A stretch of 8,007 nucleotides of DNA from Candidatus Adiutrix sp. Its GTDB lineage: Bacteria; Desulfobacterota; Desulfarculia; Adiutricales; Adiutricaceae. Each line of letters opens with the position of its first letter. The stretch's first letter is position 1. Location of the stretch: NCBI GenBank assembly GCA_031273445.1, contig JAISRV010000195.1:1-8007 (forward strand), given 5' to 3'. The position numbers were made by a program, and so were the translations under genes. The notes under the pieces are model-generated. The model saw only the letters and a list, made by a program, of their open reading frames with translations, was not told where the DNA came from and did no database searches. Below, piece after piece: positions 1-6,332 of this stretch.

Positions 1-719
1 TCGGCGATGGCGACCAGACCCTGTTTGTCGCTGGTCGCGCCGGTGAAAGAGCCTTTTTTATGGCCGAACAATTCGCTCTCCACCAGGTTTTCCGGCATGC
101 CGCCGCAGTTGATGGCCACGAATTCGCCGTCGGACCGGGTCGAGTTTTCGTGCACGGCCCGGGCCACCAACTCCTTGCCGGTGCCGCTTTCGCCGGTGAT
201 CAGAATGCTCGTGGGCGTCTGGGCCGCCCGTTTGATCAGGTCGTAAACGTGCATCATGGCCGGGGAGGCGCCCACCAGCCGCCCGAAGCGTTTGTTGGAC
301 GAAACCGCCTCGGCCAGGGCCCGGCGTTCCTGCTCCACGCTCTGATGGGCCAGGGCCGAATCCACCACGACCAGCAGATCCTGAGACTTAAACGGCTTGG
401 GAATGAAATCGAAAGCGCCTTCATGCATGGCCTCGACCGCCGTGCCCGGCTTGGCGAAGGCCGAAACCAGGATCAAGGGAGTCTGACAGCCGCCGGCCCG
501 CAGACTTTTCAAAACCTCCAGCCCGGTGGCCCCGGGCATACGTATGTCGCTGATGATGACGTCGAAACTGCCTCGACGCGCCGCCTCCAGGCCCGACAGC
601 CCGTCTTCGGCCAGCGCGACCTGGTGACCGGCGCTGCGCAGCATCATTTCCATCATTTCGCGCAAGCTCAAATCATCATCAATGACCAGTATTTTTTTCA
701 AAGCCATACCCGTTTTCAT
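1..719 (-). CDS. Sigma-54-dependent response regulator (NtrC family), 3' part beyond window
   Basis: This is the N-terminal 239 codons of a two-component regulator that activates sigma-54 RNA polymerase. Residues 8-125 form a receiver domain with acidic residues D14-D16, phosphoacceptor D58 (in ISDIRMPG), S86 and K108 (in IPKPF). The AAA+ domain begins near 145 ([11 protein letters not shown]), with Walker A GESGTGKE at 176-183 and the sigma-54 contact loop at 223-228. That loop reads GSFTGA rather than the usual GAFTGA. The Walker B region and DNA-binding helix lie beyond the left edge. Two in-frame ATGs are possible, at 719 and 707; neither has a good ribosome binding site, and the receiver fold would tolerate either. 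About 120 nt separate it from the upstream ychF-like gene. A weak -10-like TATAAG lies at 796-801, so it may have its own promoter. The histidine kinase at 2902-4074 is a plausible partner. Family assignment is secure; the regulon is unknown. Confidence 0.93.
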   Translation of the reverse strand, partial: MKTGMALKKILVIDDDLSLREMMEMMLRSAGHQVALAEDGLSGLEAARRGSFDVIISDIRMPGATGLEVLKSLRAGGCQTPLILVSAFAKPGTAVEAMHEGAFDFIPKPFKSQDLLVVVDSALAHQSVEQERRALAEAVSSNKRFGRLVGASPAMMHVYDLIKRAAQTPTSILITGESGTGKELVARAVHENSTRSDGEFVAINCGGMPENLVESELFGHKKGSFTGATSDKQGLVAIA

Positions 720-838
720 CCAGAGTCAACAGCCCGCCAAAGGCGGACGGCGCACAGTCCGACTAGCCGCGAAAAACGTTCTTCAACAGCTGCGCCTTAT
801 ATGAAATATTATTAACGGCAATAGCGCCCTTCATGACG

Positions 839-1858
839 CTAAACATTGAAACGGAAATGGACGATGTCGCCGTCCTGAACCAGATAGGTTTTGCCTTCCA
901 GACGAAAAGTTCCCTTTTTTTTGGCCGCGTTCATGTCGCCGGCCGCGGCGAAATCATCGTAGGCCACCACCTCGGCCCGGATGAAACCCTTCTGGATGTC
1001 GGAGTGAATAACCCCGGCCGCCTCCAGGGCCGTCGTTCCGGCGGCGATGGTCCAGGCGCGGCATTCGTCGTCGCCCACGGTGAAAAAACTGATCAGGCCC
1101 ATCAGGCCATAGACTTCCCGAATCACCCTGGCCGCCGCCGGTTCGGCCAGGCGGTATTCGGCCAGAAATTCCGCCGCCTCCTCCGGGCTCATGGCCGCCA
1201 GGTCCTCTTCCAGCCGTCCGCGCACCACCACCGTGGGCCAGTCGCCGTCCAAAGCCGCCTCCCGGCCGTCGTCGTCGCCGTTGTTGACGACCGCGAGCAA
1301 GGGCTTGGCCGACAAAAAGGCGAAACCGCGCAGCTTGGGGGAGCGGGCGAAAACAGGGTCCTGCCGCAGGGGCCGGCCCGATTCCAGCATTTCTTTGGCC
1401 CGGTTCAACAGCTCCAGCTCTTCGGGGTCGCCCTTTTTGCCGCGCTTGCGCTCTTCGGCCAGCCGCTCCAGGCGCTTTTCCGCCACCAGATAATCGCTGA
1501 CCACCAGTTCGGATTCCAGCTCGGCCATCTCCCTGGCCGGGGCGGGCGGCGCCTGCCCCTCAGCCGCGAAATTGCGCAACACCGCCAGCAACGCTTCAGT
1601 CTCGCGCGCTTTTTCCAGGCTGACTTTAAGCGCTTCCTTCGGCAGGCCCGGAGGATGCGGCAGAAAGAATTCCAGCCGGGCGGGAGTATGCTTTTTGGGC
1701 TGATATATGGAACTGAGCTTGTCCAGGCGCGCGTCCGGCGCCGTAGCCTCGCCCTGGCGCGGCTCAGTCGCGCCGAAAGGAGGGCGCGCCAAGCCCGTCA
1801 GGGCTGAAAAAATCGCGTCGCGGCCGCTTAGGGGCCAGCCGATAATTCCCGCTTTCAT
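839..1858 (-). CDS. YchF-like (DUF933/TGS) protein with degenerate GTPase motifs
   Basis: The 339-residue product is related to the YchF/OLA1 family of ribosome-associated P-loop NTPases, whose usual length is about 363. The C-terminal TGS-like region (about 278-339) is very well conserved, for example AAGVIHSDIQKGFIRAEV at 280-297 and VQDGDIVHFRFNV at 327-339. The middle (about 75-160) is charged and helical, as in the family's coiled-coil arm. The N-terminal nucleotide site is eroded. The P-loop reads GWPLSGRD at 7-14, with R13 and D14 in place of the Lys and Ser/Thr. No DxxG switch motif is visible where YchF has DIAGL. The base-recognition position reads VVNNGDDD (190-197). The ATG at 1858 has GGAGAG about 9 nt upstream (1868-1873), and the gene follows pncC by 15 nt, so it is co-transcribed. 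Nucleotide binding is therefore doubtful. I infer a ribosome- or RNA-linked role from the family only. Confidence 0.85.
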   Translation of the reverse strand: MKAGIIGWPLSGRDAIFSALTGLARPPFGATEPRQGEATAPDARLDKLSSIYQPKKHTPARLEFFLPHPPGLPKEALKVSLEKARETEALLAVLRNFAAEGQAPPAPAREMAELESELVVSDYLVAEKRLERLAEERKRGKKGDPEELELLNRAKEMLESGRPLRQDPVFARSPKLRGFAFLSAKPLLAVVNNGDDDGREAALDGDWPTVVVRGRLEEDLAAMSPEEAAEFLAEYRLAEPAAARVIREVYGLMGLISFFTVGDDECRAWTIAAGTTALEAAGVIHSDIQKGFIRAEVVAYDDFAAAGDMNAAKKKGTFRLEGKTYLVQDGDIVHFRFNV

Positions 1859-1873
1859 TAATAACGTCTCTCC

Positions 1874-2341
1874 TTAGGCGAGTTCCGCCAGCAAAAGCTC
1901 CAGGCCCGCGCGCACCGCCTGCCCGGTCACCGCCGCGCGGTCGCCGACAAAAACATGCGAGACCGCCTTAAGCCCGCGAGGCCCGGCCACGGCCAGCCAG
2001 ACCAGGCCCACGGGCTTGGCCGGCGTCGCGCCGCCGGGGCCGGCGATGCCGGTGGAAGCCAGGGCCGCGTCGGCGCCCAGTTTGCGGCGCGCGCCCTCGG
2101 CCATGGCCAGGGCGCATTCGCGGCTGACCGCGCCGTGCCGGAGAATTACTTCCAGCGGCACGCCCAGAAGCTCCACCTTCAGCTGGTTGGAATAGGCCAC
2201 CACGCCGCCCTGAAAATAGGCGGAACTGCCGGGCACGGTCGTCAGGGCGGCGGCCAGGCGGCCGCCGGTGAGGCTCTCGGCCGTGACCAGTCTCAGCGCG
2301 GCGCCGGAAAGTCTGGCCGCCAACTTTAGACTTAAATTCAT
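1874..2341 (-). CDS. pncC: CinA C-terminal-domain protein, nicotinamide-nucleotide amidohydrolase
   Basis: This 155-residue protein is the stand-alone C-terminal domain of CinA (PncC/YgaD type). Members of the family deamidate nicotinamide mononucleotide to nicotinate mononucleotide in the cytoplasm, recycling the pyridine nucleotide released by NAD-consuming enzymes. Family motifs are complete: TAESLTGG (20-27), the [11 protein letters not shown] segment (45-55), STGIAGPGG (96-104) and [10 protein letters not shown] (109-118). The N-terminal molybdopterin-binding-like half of full-length CinA is absent, as is common. I chose the ATG at 2341: it leaves about 20 residues before AESLTGG, as usual, and has a modest GAGG upstream. 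A TTG at 2383 would add 14 residues but has no ribosome binding site. It sits between pgpA (82 nt upstream) and the ychF-like gene (15 nt downstream); its stop codon abuts the ribosome binding site of the latter. Confidence in the family is high. Confidence 0.92.
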   Translation of the reverse strand: MNLSLKLAARLSGAALRLVTAESLTGGRLAAALTTVPGSSAYFQGGVVAYSNQLKVELLGVPLEVILRHGAVSRECALAMAEGARRKLGADAALASTGIAGPGGATPAKPVGLVWLAVAGPRGLKAVSHVFVGDRAAVTGQAVRAGLELLLAELA

Positions 2342-2423
2342 AGGCCTCGGCTGGCGCCTCGCGCCGCTAAAAATGTCGCTCAAAACTGAACGCCGGCGGC
2401 GGGCGCGGCTTTGAACCGGGAGG

Positions 2424-2909
2424 TCAGGGGTTGAAAAAAAACAGATGCGTCGCCCGGAGGGCCAGCCAGGCGTAAAGCCCGGCCAGAATATCGTCCGCCA
2501 TAACCCCCAGTCCGCCGGGCACTTTTTGATCGGCCCAACTGACCGGCCATGGCTTTAATATATCAAAAAGACGAAAAAAGGCAAAACCCCAAAGCGGCGC
2601 CCAAGGCAGGGCCGGGGCCAGAAACATGGTCGTCAGATAGCCGGCCGCCTCATCAATGACCACTTGCGGCGCGTCATGGAGGCCGAGGTCTCTTTCGGCC
2701 GTTTCAGCGGCCCGCCAGCCGATCAAAAAAATAGCCAGCACGGCCGCCAGATATAAAGGCCAGGCCAGGCCGCCTAAAAGCCAGTAGAGCGGCAACCCCA
2801 GGAGCGTGCCGAAAGTGCCGGGCGCCTTGGGGGCCAAGCCCAGCCCCAGGCCGGTATAGATCAGCCGGGCCGCCGACCAGGGCGGCCGGTCCGGCCGCTT
2901 CTCACTCAT
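2424..2909 (-). CDS. pgpA: Phosphatidylglycerophosphatase A
   Basis: The 161-residue integral membrane enzyme dephosphorylates phosphatidylglycerol phosphate to phosphatidylglycerol in the inner membrane, the last step of phosphatidylglycerol synthesis. Family motifs appear in order: [15 protein letters not shown] (24-38), [13 protein letters not shown] (84-96), [11 protein letters not shown] (112-122) and [13 protein letters not shown] (132-144). The acidic residues of the second and last motifs are presumed metal ligands. Hydrophobic segments at about 36-64, 92-115 and 141-158 fit membrane spans, and the length is typical. The ATG at 2909 lies inside the end of the upstream histidine-kinase gene in another frame, an 8-nt overlap. 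No strong ribosome binding site is visible, so translational coupling is likely. It is followed after 82 nt by pncC; a pgpA-cinA neighbourhood is seen in many proteobacteria. Confidence 0.95.
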   Translation of the reverse strand: MSEKRPDRPPWSAARLIYTGLGLGLAPKAPGTFGTLLGLPLYWLLGGLAWPLYLAAVLAIFLIGWRAAETAERDLGLHDAPQVVIDEAAGYLTTMFLAPALPWAPLWGFAFFRLFDILKPWPVSWADQKVPGGLGVMADDILAGLYAWLALRATHLFFFNP

Positions 2910-4074
2910 TGTCCACGACCGAAATTTTCACCGGCACGGTGAAGCCGACCTCAGCGCCGCCGCCGGCCTGATTCCGCAGAATCATCCGGCCGCCGAGGCT
3001 GGCGACGATGTTCGAGACCAGCCGCAGGCCCAGGCCGAGACCGCCGTGGCGGCGATTAATCGAGCCGTCGCCCTGGCGAAACAGCTCCGGCGAATCCAGA
3101 AGAGACTCGTTTAAGCCGGGGCCGTCGTCGGTCACCAGACAGCGTAAAAGGAGACTGTCTTCCTCTTCGGCCAACTCGGCGCGAATAACTATTTTCCCGC
3201 CCTTGTCCACGAATTTCAAGGCGTTGTGCACCAGTTTCTCCATGGCCATCATAATAAGGCTATAGCCGCCGTCGACCACTTGCGCGCGGCGCCGGTCAAG
3301 CTCCGTCTTAAGCTCCACGCTCTTTTCAGCGGCCTTGGCCGCGAACTGCCGCTCCAGCGCGTTGACCAGAAGTTCCGGGCTGAACTGGGCCACATCGCCC
3401 GTCAGGCGGCGCGCCTCCAGGCTGCTTAAGGCGATCAGATCGCTTAACACGCCAAAAAGCCCGTCGGCGGCGCTTTTGGCCAAAGCCAGATTCTCCCGCA
3501 ATTCGGCCGGAGCGCCGTCATCTTCCACGGCCATGGCCAACATGCCGTTGATGATGTTCAGAGGCGTCATCAGTTCGTGGCTGATGTTGGCCAAAAACTC
3601 GTTTTTGGCTTTTTCGGCCAGCTTGGCCTCGTTTTCGGCCTTTTGCAGAAAAGAGGCCTGGCCGCGGTCATCGCCGGGGCGGACGAAAACGGCCTCCATA
3701 AAATCGGCCTGGCCGCACAAGCCGCGCCGCCGAACCTGAGCCGTCATTTCCAGCGCCACTTCCTTTCCGCCGAGATCCCGGCCCAGCATCAGCCAGTTCT
3801 TCACCTCGCCTTGAGCCCCCAGGCGATCGTAAAGCCGACCGAGGGCGTCGACGTCGAAATGAGCCGACAGAAAGGCCCCGCGCCTCAGGCAGTCTTCGAC
3901 GTCGCGCACGTCGTCGTAGCCGAAGACTTCGGCCAGAGCCGGGTTGGCCATGAAGATGCGCCGGTCGCGGTCGATGATGAAAAAAGGCAAAGCCAAGCGC
4001 ATGAAGGCCTGATAAGCCGCCTTGGTCAGACGTTCGGATATCTCCATGTCGACGTCGTCAAATAGTTCCCGCAT
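2902..4074 (-). CDS. Soluble PAS-domain sensor histidine kinase
   Basis: This 390-residue kinase senses a signal through a PAS domain and should phosphorylate a response regulator. Residues about 20-130 form the PAS domain (FFIIDRDRRIFMANPALAEVFGY at its start). A short charged linker (140-160) leads to the HisKA helix, with H166 in the H box FLANISHELMTPLNII. The usual Arg after HEL is Met here. The ATPase domain has the N box MEKLVHNALKF (N284), the G1 box TDDGPG (315-320) and the G2 box GGLGLGL (344-350). No transmembrane segment or signal peptide is visible, so it is cytoplasmic and likely reads an internal cue. It starts 9 nt after the pgk stop and overlaps pgpA by 8 nt, placing it inside a housekeeping operon, which is unusual. 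The NtrC-type regulator at the left edge is a candidate partner, by proximity only. Confidence 0.93.
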   Translation of the reverse strand: MRELFDDVDMEISERLTKAAYQAFMRLALPFFIIDRDRRIFMANPALAEVFGYDDVRDVEDCLRRGAFLSAHFDVDALGRLYDRLGAQGEVKNWLMLGRDLGGKEVALEMTAQVRRRGLCGQADFMEAVFVRPGDDRGQASFLQKAENEAKLAEKAKNEFLANISHELMTPLNIINGMLAMAVEDDGAPAELRENLALAKSAADGLFGVLSDLIALSSLEARRLTGDVAQFSPELLVNALERQFAAKAAEKSVELKTELDRRRAQVVDGGYSLIMMAMEKLVHNALKFVDKGGKIVIRAELAEEEDSLLLRCLVTDDGPGLNESLLDSPELFRQGDGSINRRHGGLGLGLRLVSNIVASLGGRMILRNQAGGGAEVGFTVPVKISVVDNE

Positions 4075-4083
4075 GGCCGCCCG

Positions 4084-5379
4084 TCATTTCAACAGCGCGC
4101 CGACGGGCTTCAAGCCATAGGGAGAGCCCTCTTCTATGGCCGTCAAAACCGCCCCGCCGCCGGTAAAGAAGTAATAGCTGGGATCATCCAGAGCTTTGAG
4201 GTACAAGCCCGGGGTCAGGTTCTTGAATTCGGTCAGGGTGTCGCCGCCGCCGTAAAGCTTCAGGCCCTTTTCGTTTTGGCCTATCAAACCATACATCCGC
4301 CCGCTGCCTTCGCCGAAAAGAGGGGCGAGCCCCATGACCGCGTTGACGAAAACGGTTCTGGCCCCGGTCAGCGCCTCAGCCAGGCGGGCCTCATCGAAGG
4401 ATTCCGGCGCCACATCCAGAAAGTAGGCATATTTCTGGCCGGGTTTAAAATCCGCGACTTTGACCACACGGCACTGGGCGGGGTCGCGTTTGTCCAGCGT
4501 CCGTGATTCCACCAGCGCCCCCGGCTCCAGAATCTTGCCCGCGGACGAGTCTTTTTCCGCCAGCCCCCTGGCCAGTTCCACATCTTCGGCCTCGACCCCG
4601 GCCACCTCAATGCCGTATTTGGCGCACAGGAAGGCGTTGTAGATGACGCCGCCCAATATAAGGCGGTCGACCTTCTCATAAAGTTTGTTTAACGGGCCTA
4701 TTTTAGTATCATATTTGGAGCCGGCCACCACCGCCGTGAACGGCGCTTCGGGATTCAGCACCCGCTCCAGGCCCATAAGTTCCTTCTGCATCAAAAAGCC
4801 GGCGCAGGCGGGCATGGCTTTGGCCGCATCATAGGTGGAGGCGTGGGCCTGCCAGGAGCCGAAGGCTTCGTTGACGTAGAGGTCGGCCAGGGCCGCCCAT
4901 TCGGCGGCCAGGGTTTTGGCCTGGTCGCCCCCGGCCTCTTCGCCGGCGAACCAACGGGTGTTCGGCAGATAGAGGCCGCCCAGTTTTCTGGCTTTAAGAT
5001 CAGCCAACAGGGGGCCCATGATTTTTTCATCGACATGCAGAATGCCCAGCTCGGGGTCGATCGGCAGCTCCGGCGTTTTGAAGTCGGCTGCCAGCTTGCG
5101 GTTCAAATAGTCCACAACCGGCGCGACGGAAGTGCCGGGGCCGCTTTTGATATGACCAGTTTTCTTGTCGCGGGTTCGCCCCACATGGGTCATCAGGATC
5201 GGACGCCCCCCCCGGACGGCGATGTGGTGAATCAGGCCAAAGGTGGCGTCAATGCGGAAGGCGTCTTTGATGAGGCCTTTTTCCACTACATTGTGATCCA
5301 CGCGCACCAGAACCACTTTCCCGGCCAGGTCAAAATCCTGAACCAGCGGCAACTTCGGGTTTAGTTTGCTCGTCGTCAA
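4084..5379 (-). CDS. pgk: Phosphoglycerate kinase, divergent
   Basis: The 431-residue protein matches phosphoglycerate kinase over its whole length (usual bacterial length about 390-400). This cytoplasmic enzyme transfers phosphate between 1,3-bisphosphoglycerate and ADP in glycolysis and gluconeogenesis. Recognisable blocks are VLVRVDHN (23-30, usual VDFN), THVGR (64-68), LPNTRWFAGEE (138-148), VNEAFGSWQAHAS (169-181), AGSKYDTKIG (219-228, both lysines kept), LDVAPES (321-327), NAVMG (346-350, usual NGPMG), YGGGDT (376-381) and FTGGGA (405-410). Many near-invariant positions differ. In particular the HRAHAS segment reads WQAHAS, one residue shorter and lacking the substrate-binding arginine. 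The start is a TTG at 5379, supported by GGAGG at 5386-5390 with 6 nt spacing; no upstream ATG fits. It is probably the first gene of the leftward operon. It is a divergent but probably active clade, or a specialised paralogue. Confidence 0.9.
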   Translation of the reverse strand: MTTSKLNPKLPLVQDFDLAGKVVLVRVDHNVVEKGLIKDAFRIDATFGLIHHIAVRGGRPILMTHVGRTRDKKTGHIKSGPGTSVAPVVDYLNRKLAADFKTPELPIDPELGILHVDEKIMGPLLADLKARKLGGLYLPNTRWFAGEEAGGDQAKTLAAEWAALADLYVNEAFGSWQAHASTYDAAKAMPACAGFLMQKELMGLERVLNPEAPFTAVVAGSKYDTKIGPLNKLYEKVDRLILGGVIYNAFLCAKYGIEVAGVEAEDVELARGLAEKDSSAGKILEPGALVESRTLDKRDPAQCRVVKVADFKPGQKYAYFLDVAPESFDEARLAEALTGARTVFVNAVMGLAPLFGEGSGRMYGLIGQNEKGLKLYGGGDTLTEFKNLTPGLYLKALDDPSYYFFTGGGAVLTAIEEGSPYGLKPVGALLK

Positions 5380-5385
5380 AGCGGG

Positions 5386-5390
5386 CCTCC
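5386..5390 (-). promoter_or_regulatory. Ribosome binding site fixing the TTG start of pgk
   Basis: A full GGAGG on the minus strand lies 6 nt before a TTG codon at 5379. The next in-frame ATG is at codon 63, inside conserved sequence, so this site decides the start. Confidence 0.8.
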
Positions 5391-5430
5391 TTTTTTATTT
5401 TGGTTTGGAGCCTTGTCGGGGCTGATCGTA

Positions 5431-5460
5431 GCCAGGCAAAAAATGTGATTTTTGCCTGGC
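5431..5460. other. Perfect 12-bp inverted repeat upstream of pgk
   Basis: The arms GCCAGGCAAAAA (5431-5442) and TTTTTGCCTGGC (5449-5460) are perfectly complementary around a 6-nt loop. It lies about 50 nt upstream of the pgk start, between pgk and the small zinc-ribbon gene. No U-run follows it on either strand, so it is not a classical terminator. It could be an operator dyad, an mRNA hairpin in the pgk leader or a processing site. Confidence 0.6.
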
Positions 5461-5499
5461 GAGGGGCCTTTTAGGCTTCTCAACCAGTCGCTTCGCTCC

Positions 5500-5529
5500 G
5501 TCGCCCCTCTTCGGGGGCGACCGCTTTTT
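5500..5529 (+). terminator. Rho-independent terminator-like hairpin on the plus strand
   Basis: The stem GTCGCCCC (5500-5507) pairs with GGGGCGAC (5514-5521) around TCTTCG, and TTTTT follows at 5525-5529. The U-run is only on the plus-strand side, although the neighbouring genes are on the minus strand. The left arm can also pair with GAGGGGC (5461-5467) through GCCCCTC (5503-5509), giving an alternative fold. What transcript it ends is not visible. Confidence 0.5.
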
Positions 5530-5543
5530 AGAAATATTCGCCT

Positions 5544-5774
5544 TCAGTCGGAGAACCTGGCGCCGCACCAGGGGCAGAATTTATAGTCGGCGCTGTTCAA
5601 CTGCTCATGACAGCGGTTGCAGATCAAAGTCATTTCCTCGGCGCAGTAAGGACAGTAGGTGAAGTTTTTAAAAAGCGCCTTCTGCTCGGAGGTCAAATCG
5701 GCCATTTTTTCGCCGCAGTCGGTTTCTTGACAAACTTTGTCGATGCTGCCTTTAACGCTGATAGTCTCGCTCAT
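5544..5774 (-). CDS. Small cysteine-pair (zinc-ribbon) protein, function unknown
   Basis: The 76-residue protein has three Cys-x-x-C pairs: CPYC at 41-44, CNRC at 52-55 and CPWC at 67-70. Two more cysteines lie at 15 and 20. The last two pairs look like a zinc ribbon of the double-zinc-ribbon type (CNRCHEQLNSADYKFCPWCGARF). The first pair could join them or bind a second metal with the N-terminal cysteines. No enzyme domain, signal peptide or membrane span is present. I chose ATG at 5774 because AAGGA (5782-5786) is 7 nt upstream; a GTG two codons earlier is too close to it. The gene is alone in its transcription unit: a probable -10 TATAAT lies at 5912-5917 and pgk starts 164 nt downstream. 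A role in protein or nucleic-acid binding is only a guess. Confidence 0.75.
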   Translation of the reverse strand: MSETISVKGSIDKVCQETDCGEKMADLTSEQKALFKNFTYCPYCAEEMTLICNRCHEQLNSADYKFCPWCGARFSD

Positions 5775-5855
5775 ATGCACATCCTTATAAAATTAAAGAA
5801 TAAAAACAGCCGCAAAAACACAAGACGACCAGCGGGGGCCCGGGCGCTTCGGCCA

Positions 5856-5896
5856 GGCCCCGTCGCGGGCCAAGGTCAGCCGTCGCCAGGCCGACC
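5856..5896 (-). promoter_or_regulatory. GC-rich structured leader of the zinc-ribbon gene
   Basis: Between the probable promoter (5912-5917) and the ATG at 5774 is a leader of about 130 nt. On the minus strand it can form GGTCGGCC/GGCTGACC (5889-5896 with 5874-5881; 8 bp with one G-U, 7-nt loop), followed by GGCCC/GGGCC (5867-5871 with 5856-5860). It matches no riboswitch class I recognise. Confidence 0.35.
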
Positions 5897-5911
5897 TGCC
5901 ATAACTTTTTA

Positions 5912-5917
5912 ATTATA
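5912..5917 (-). promoter_or_regulatory. Probable -10 element (TATAAT) for the zinc-ribbon gene
   Basis: A perfect TATAAT on the minus strand stands in an AT-rich stretch upstream of the gene at 5774. A matching -35 is weak (TTTATT at 17 nt spacing), so this is a moderate call. Transcription would start near 5905. Confidence 0.4.
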
Positions 5918-5971
5918 CATCATCGGCCGAACAAAATAAAGAGACGTTCGCCTCATTGTCATGATAATCGC

Positions 5972-6000
5972 TTAAAGATCGTAATATATTGAAATATAAA
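5972..6000 (+). promoter_or_regulatory. Possible sigma-70 promoter for a plus-strand RNA
   Basis: TTAAAG (5972-5977) and TATAAA (5995-6000) are separated by 17 nt in an AT-rich tract. Start would fall near 6007, just before the structured segment. The -35 is poor, the -10 good. Confidence 0.3.
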
Positions 6001-6006
6001 GATAAT

Positions 6007-6332
6007 TTTATAAGGTATCAAGTTGTGAATATCGGATGAGAGGCCGAAGAGGCAAATAGGGCTTGCCTTGGATGGATTTGGAATAGACCTGATATTGCGC
6101 CAACTCCTCCCAGGACAAAAGGAGGCTTGAAGCGTCAATTCAGGATCGTGCGGGAGACCGGCGGGCGAAGGGTCGGTAATAGAAGCGGCCTAATCGCCGC
6201 AACCGGCTAAATTTGAATGGCGGCCGCACGGTCGCGCCCCGGCCGACCCGCCGCCGCCCGCCGACCAAGCCCCTACGAATAGGCGGCCAAACATCCGTGG
6301 CCGCGCGGCTTGGGGCGTCCGGTTTTAATTTT
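6007..6332 (+). ncRNA. Candidate structured non-coding RNA, family not recognised
   Basis: This stretch has no convincing gene but dense secondary structure. GGCAA/TTGCC (6051-6055, 6063-6067) forms a first hairpin. A rod follows at 6088-6144 with paired blocks CCTGA/TCAGG, ATTG/CAAT, CGC/GCG, CAA/TTG and CCTCC/GGAGG, about 20 bp with small bulges around a 10-nt loop. CGTGCGG (6147-6153) pairs with CCGCACG (6224-6230) and encloses GTCGGT/ACCGGC (6172-6177, 6202-6207) and GCGGC/GCCGC (6185-6189, 6196-6200). A hairpin at 6265-6313 followed by TTTTAATTTT could end the transcript. The T-rich tail and the AT-rich promoter-like tract both favour the plus strand. I see none of the conserved signatures of RNase P RNA, tmRNA or signal-recognition RNA. 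The strand and the existence of a transcript are inference. Confidence 0.4.
6265..6332 (+). terminator. Terminator-like hairpin converging on the 230-residue gene
   Basis: The outer stem CCAAGCC/GGCTTGG (6265-6271, 6307-6313) and inner stem GCGGCCA/TGGCCGC (6283-6289, 6298-6304) are followed on the plus strand by a T-rich run (6323-6332). The minus strand has no U-run after the stem, so it is a weaker terminator for the gene ending at 6325. Confidence 0.45.

Noticed and set aside
60..1807. Long plus-strand open frames at 60-815 and 833-1807
   Set aside because: They lie antisense to the response regulator and ychF-like genes, which have clear family motifs; the plus translations are His/Gln/Arg-rich shadows.
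2342..2383. N-terminal extension of pncC from a TTG at 2383
   Set aside because: It adds 14 residues not expected in the family and has no ribosome binding site.
6008..6139. Minus-strand open segment reading WEELAQYQVYSKSIQGKPYL and onward, looking protein-like
   Set aside because: Only TTG starts are present, no ribosome binding site, at most 36 codons from TTG. It could be a gene remnant but overlaps the structured segment, so not called.
6007..6332. RNase P RNA, tmRNA, 4.5S RNA or a known riboswitch in the intergenic region
   Set aside because: None of the conserved sequence signatures of these RNAs was found on either strand by eye; 6S RNA cannot be excluded without a covariance search.
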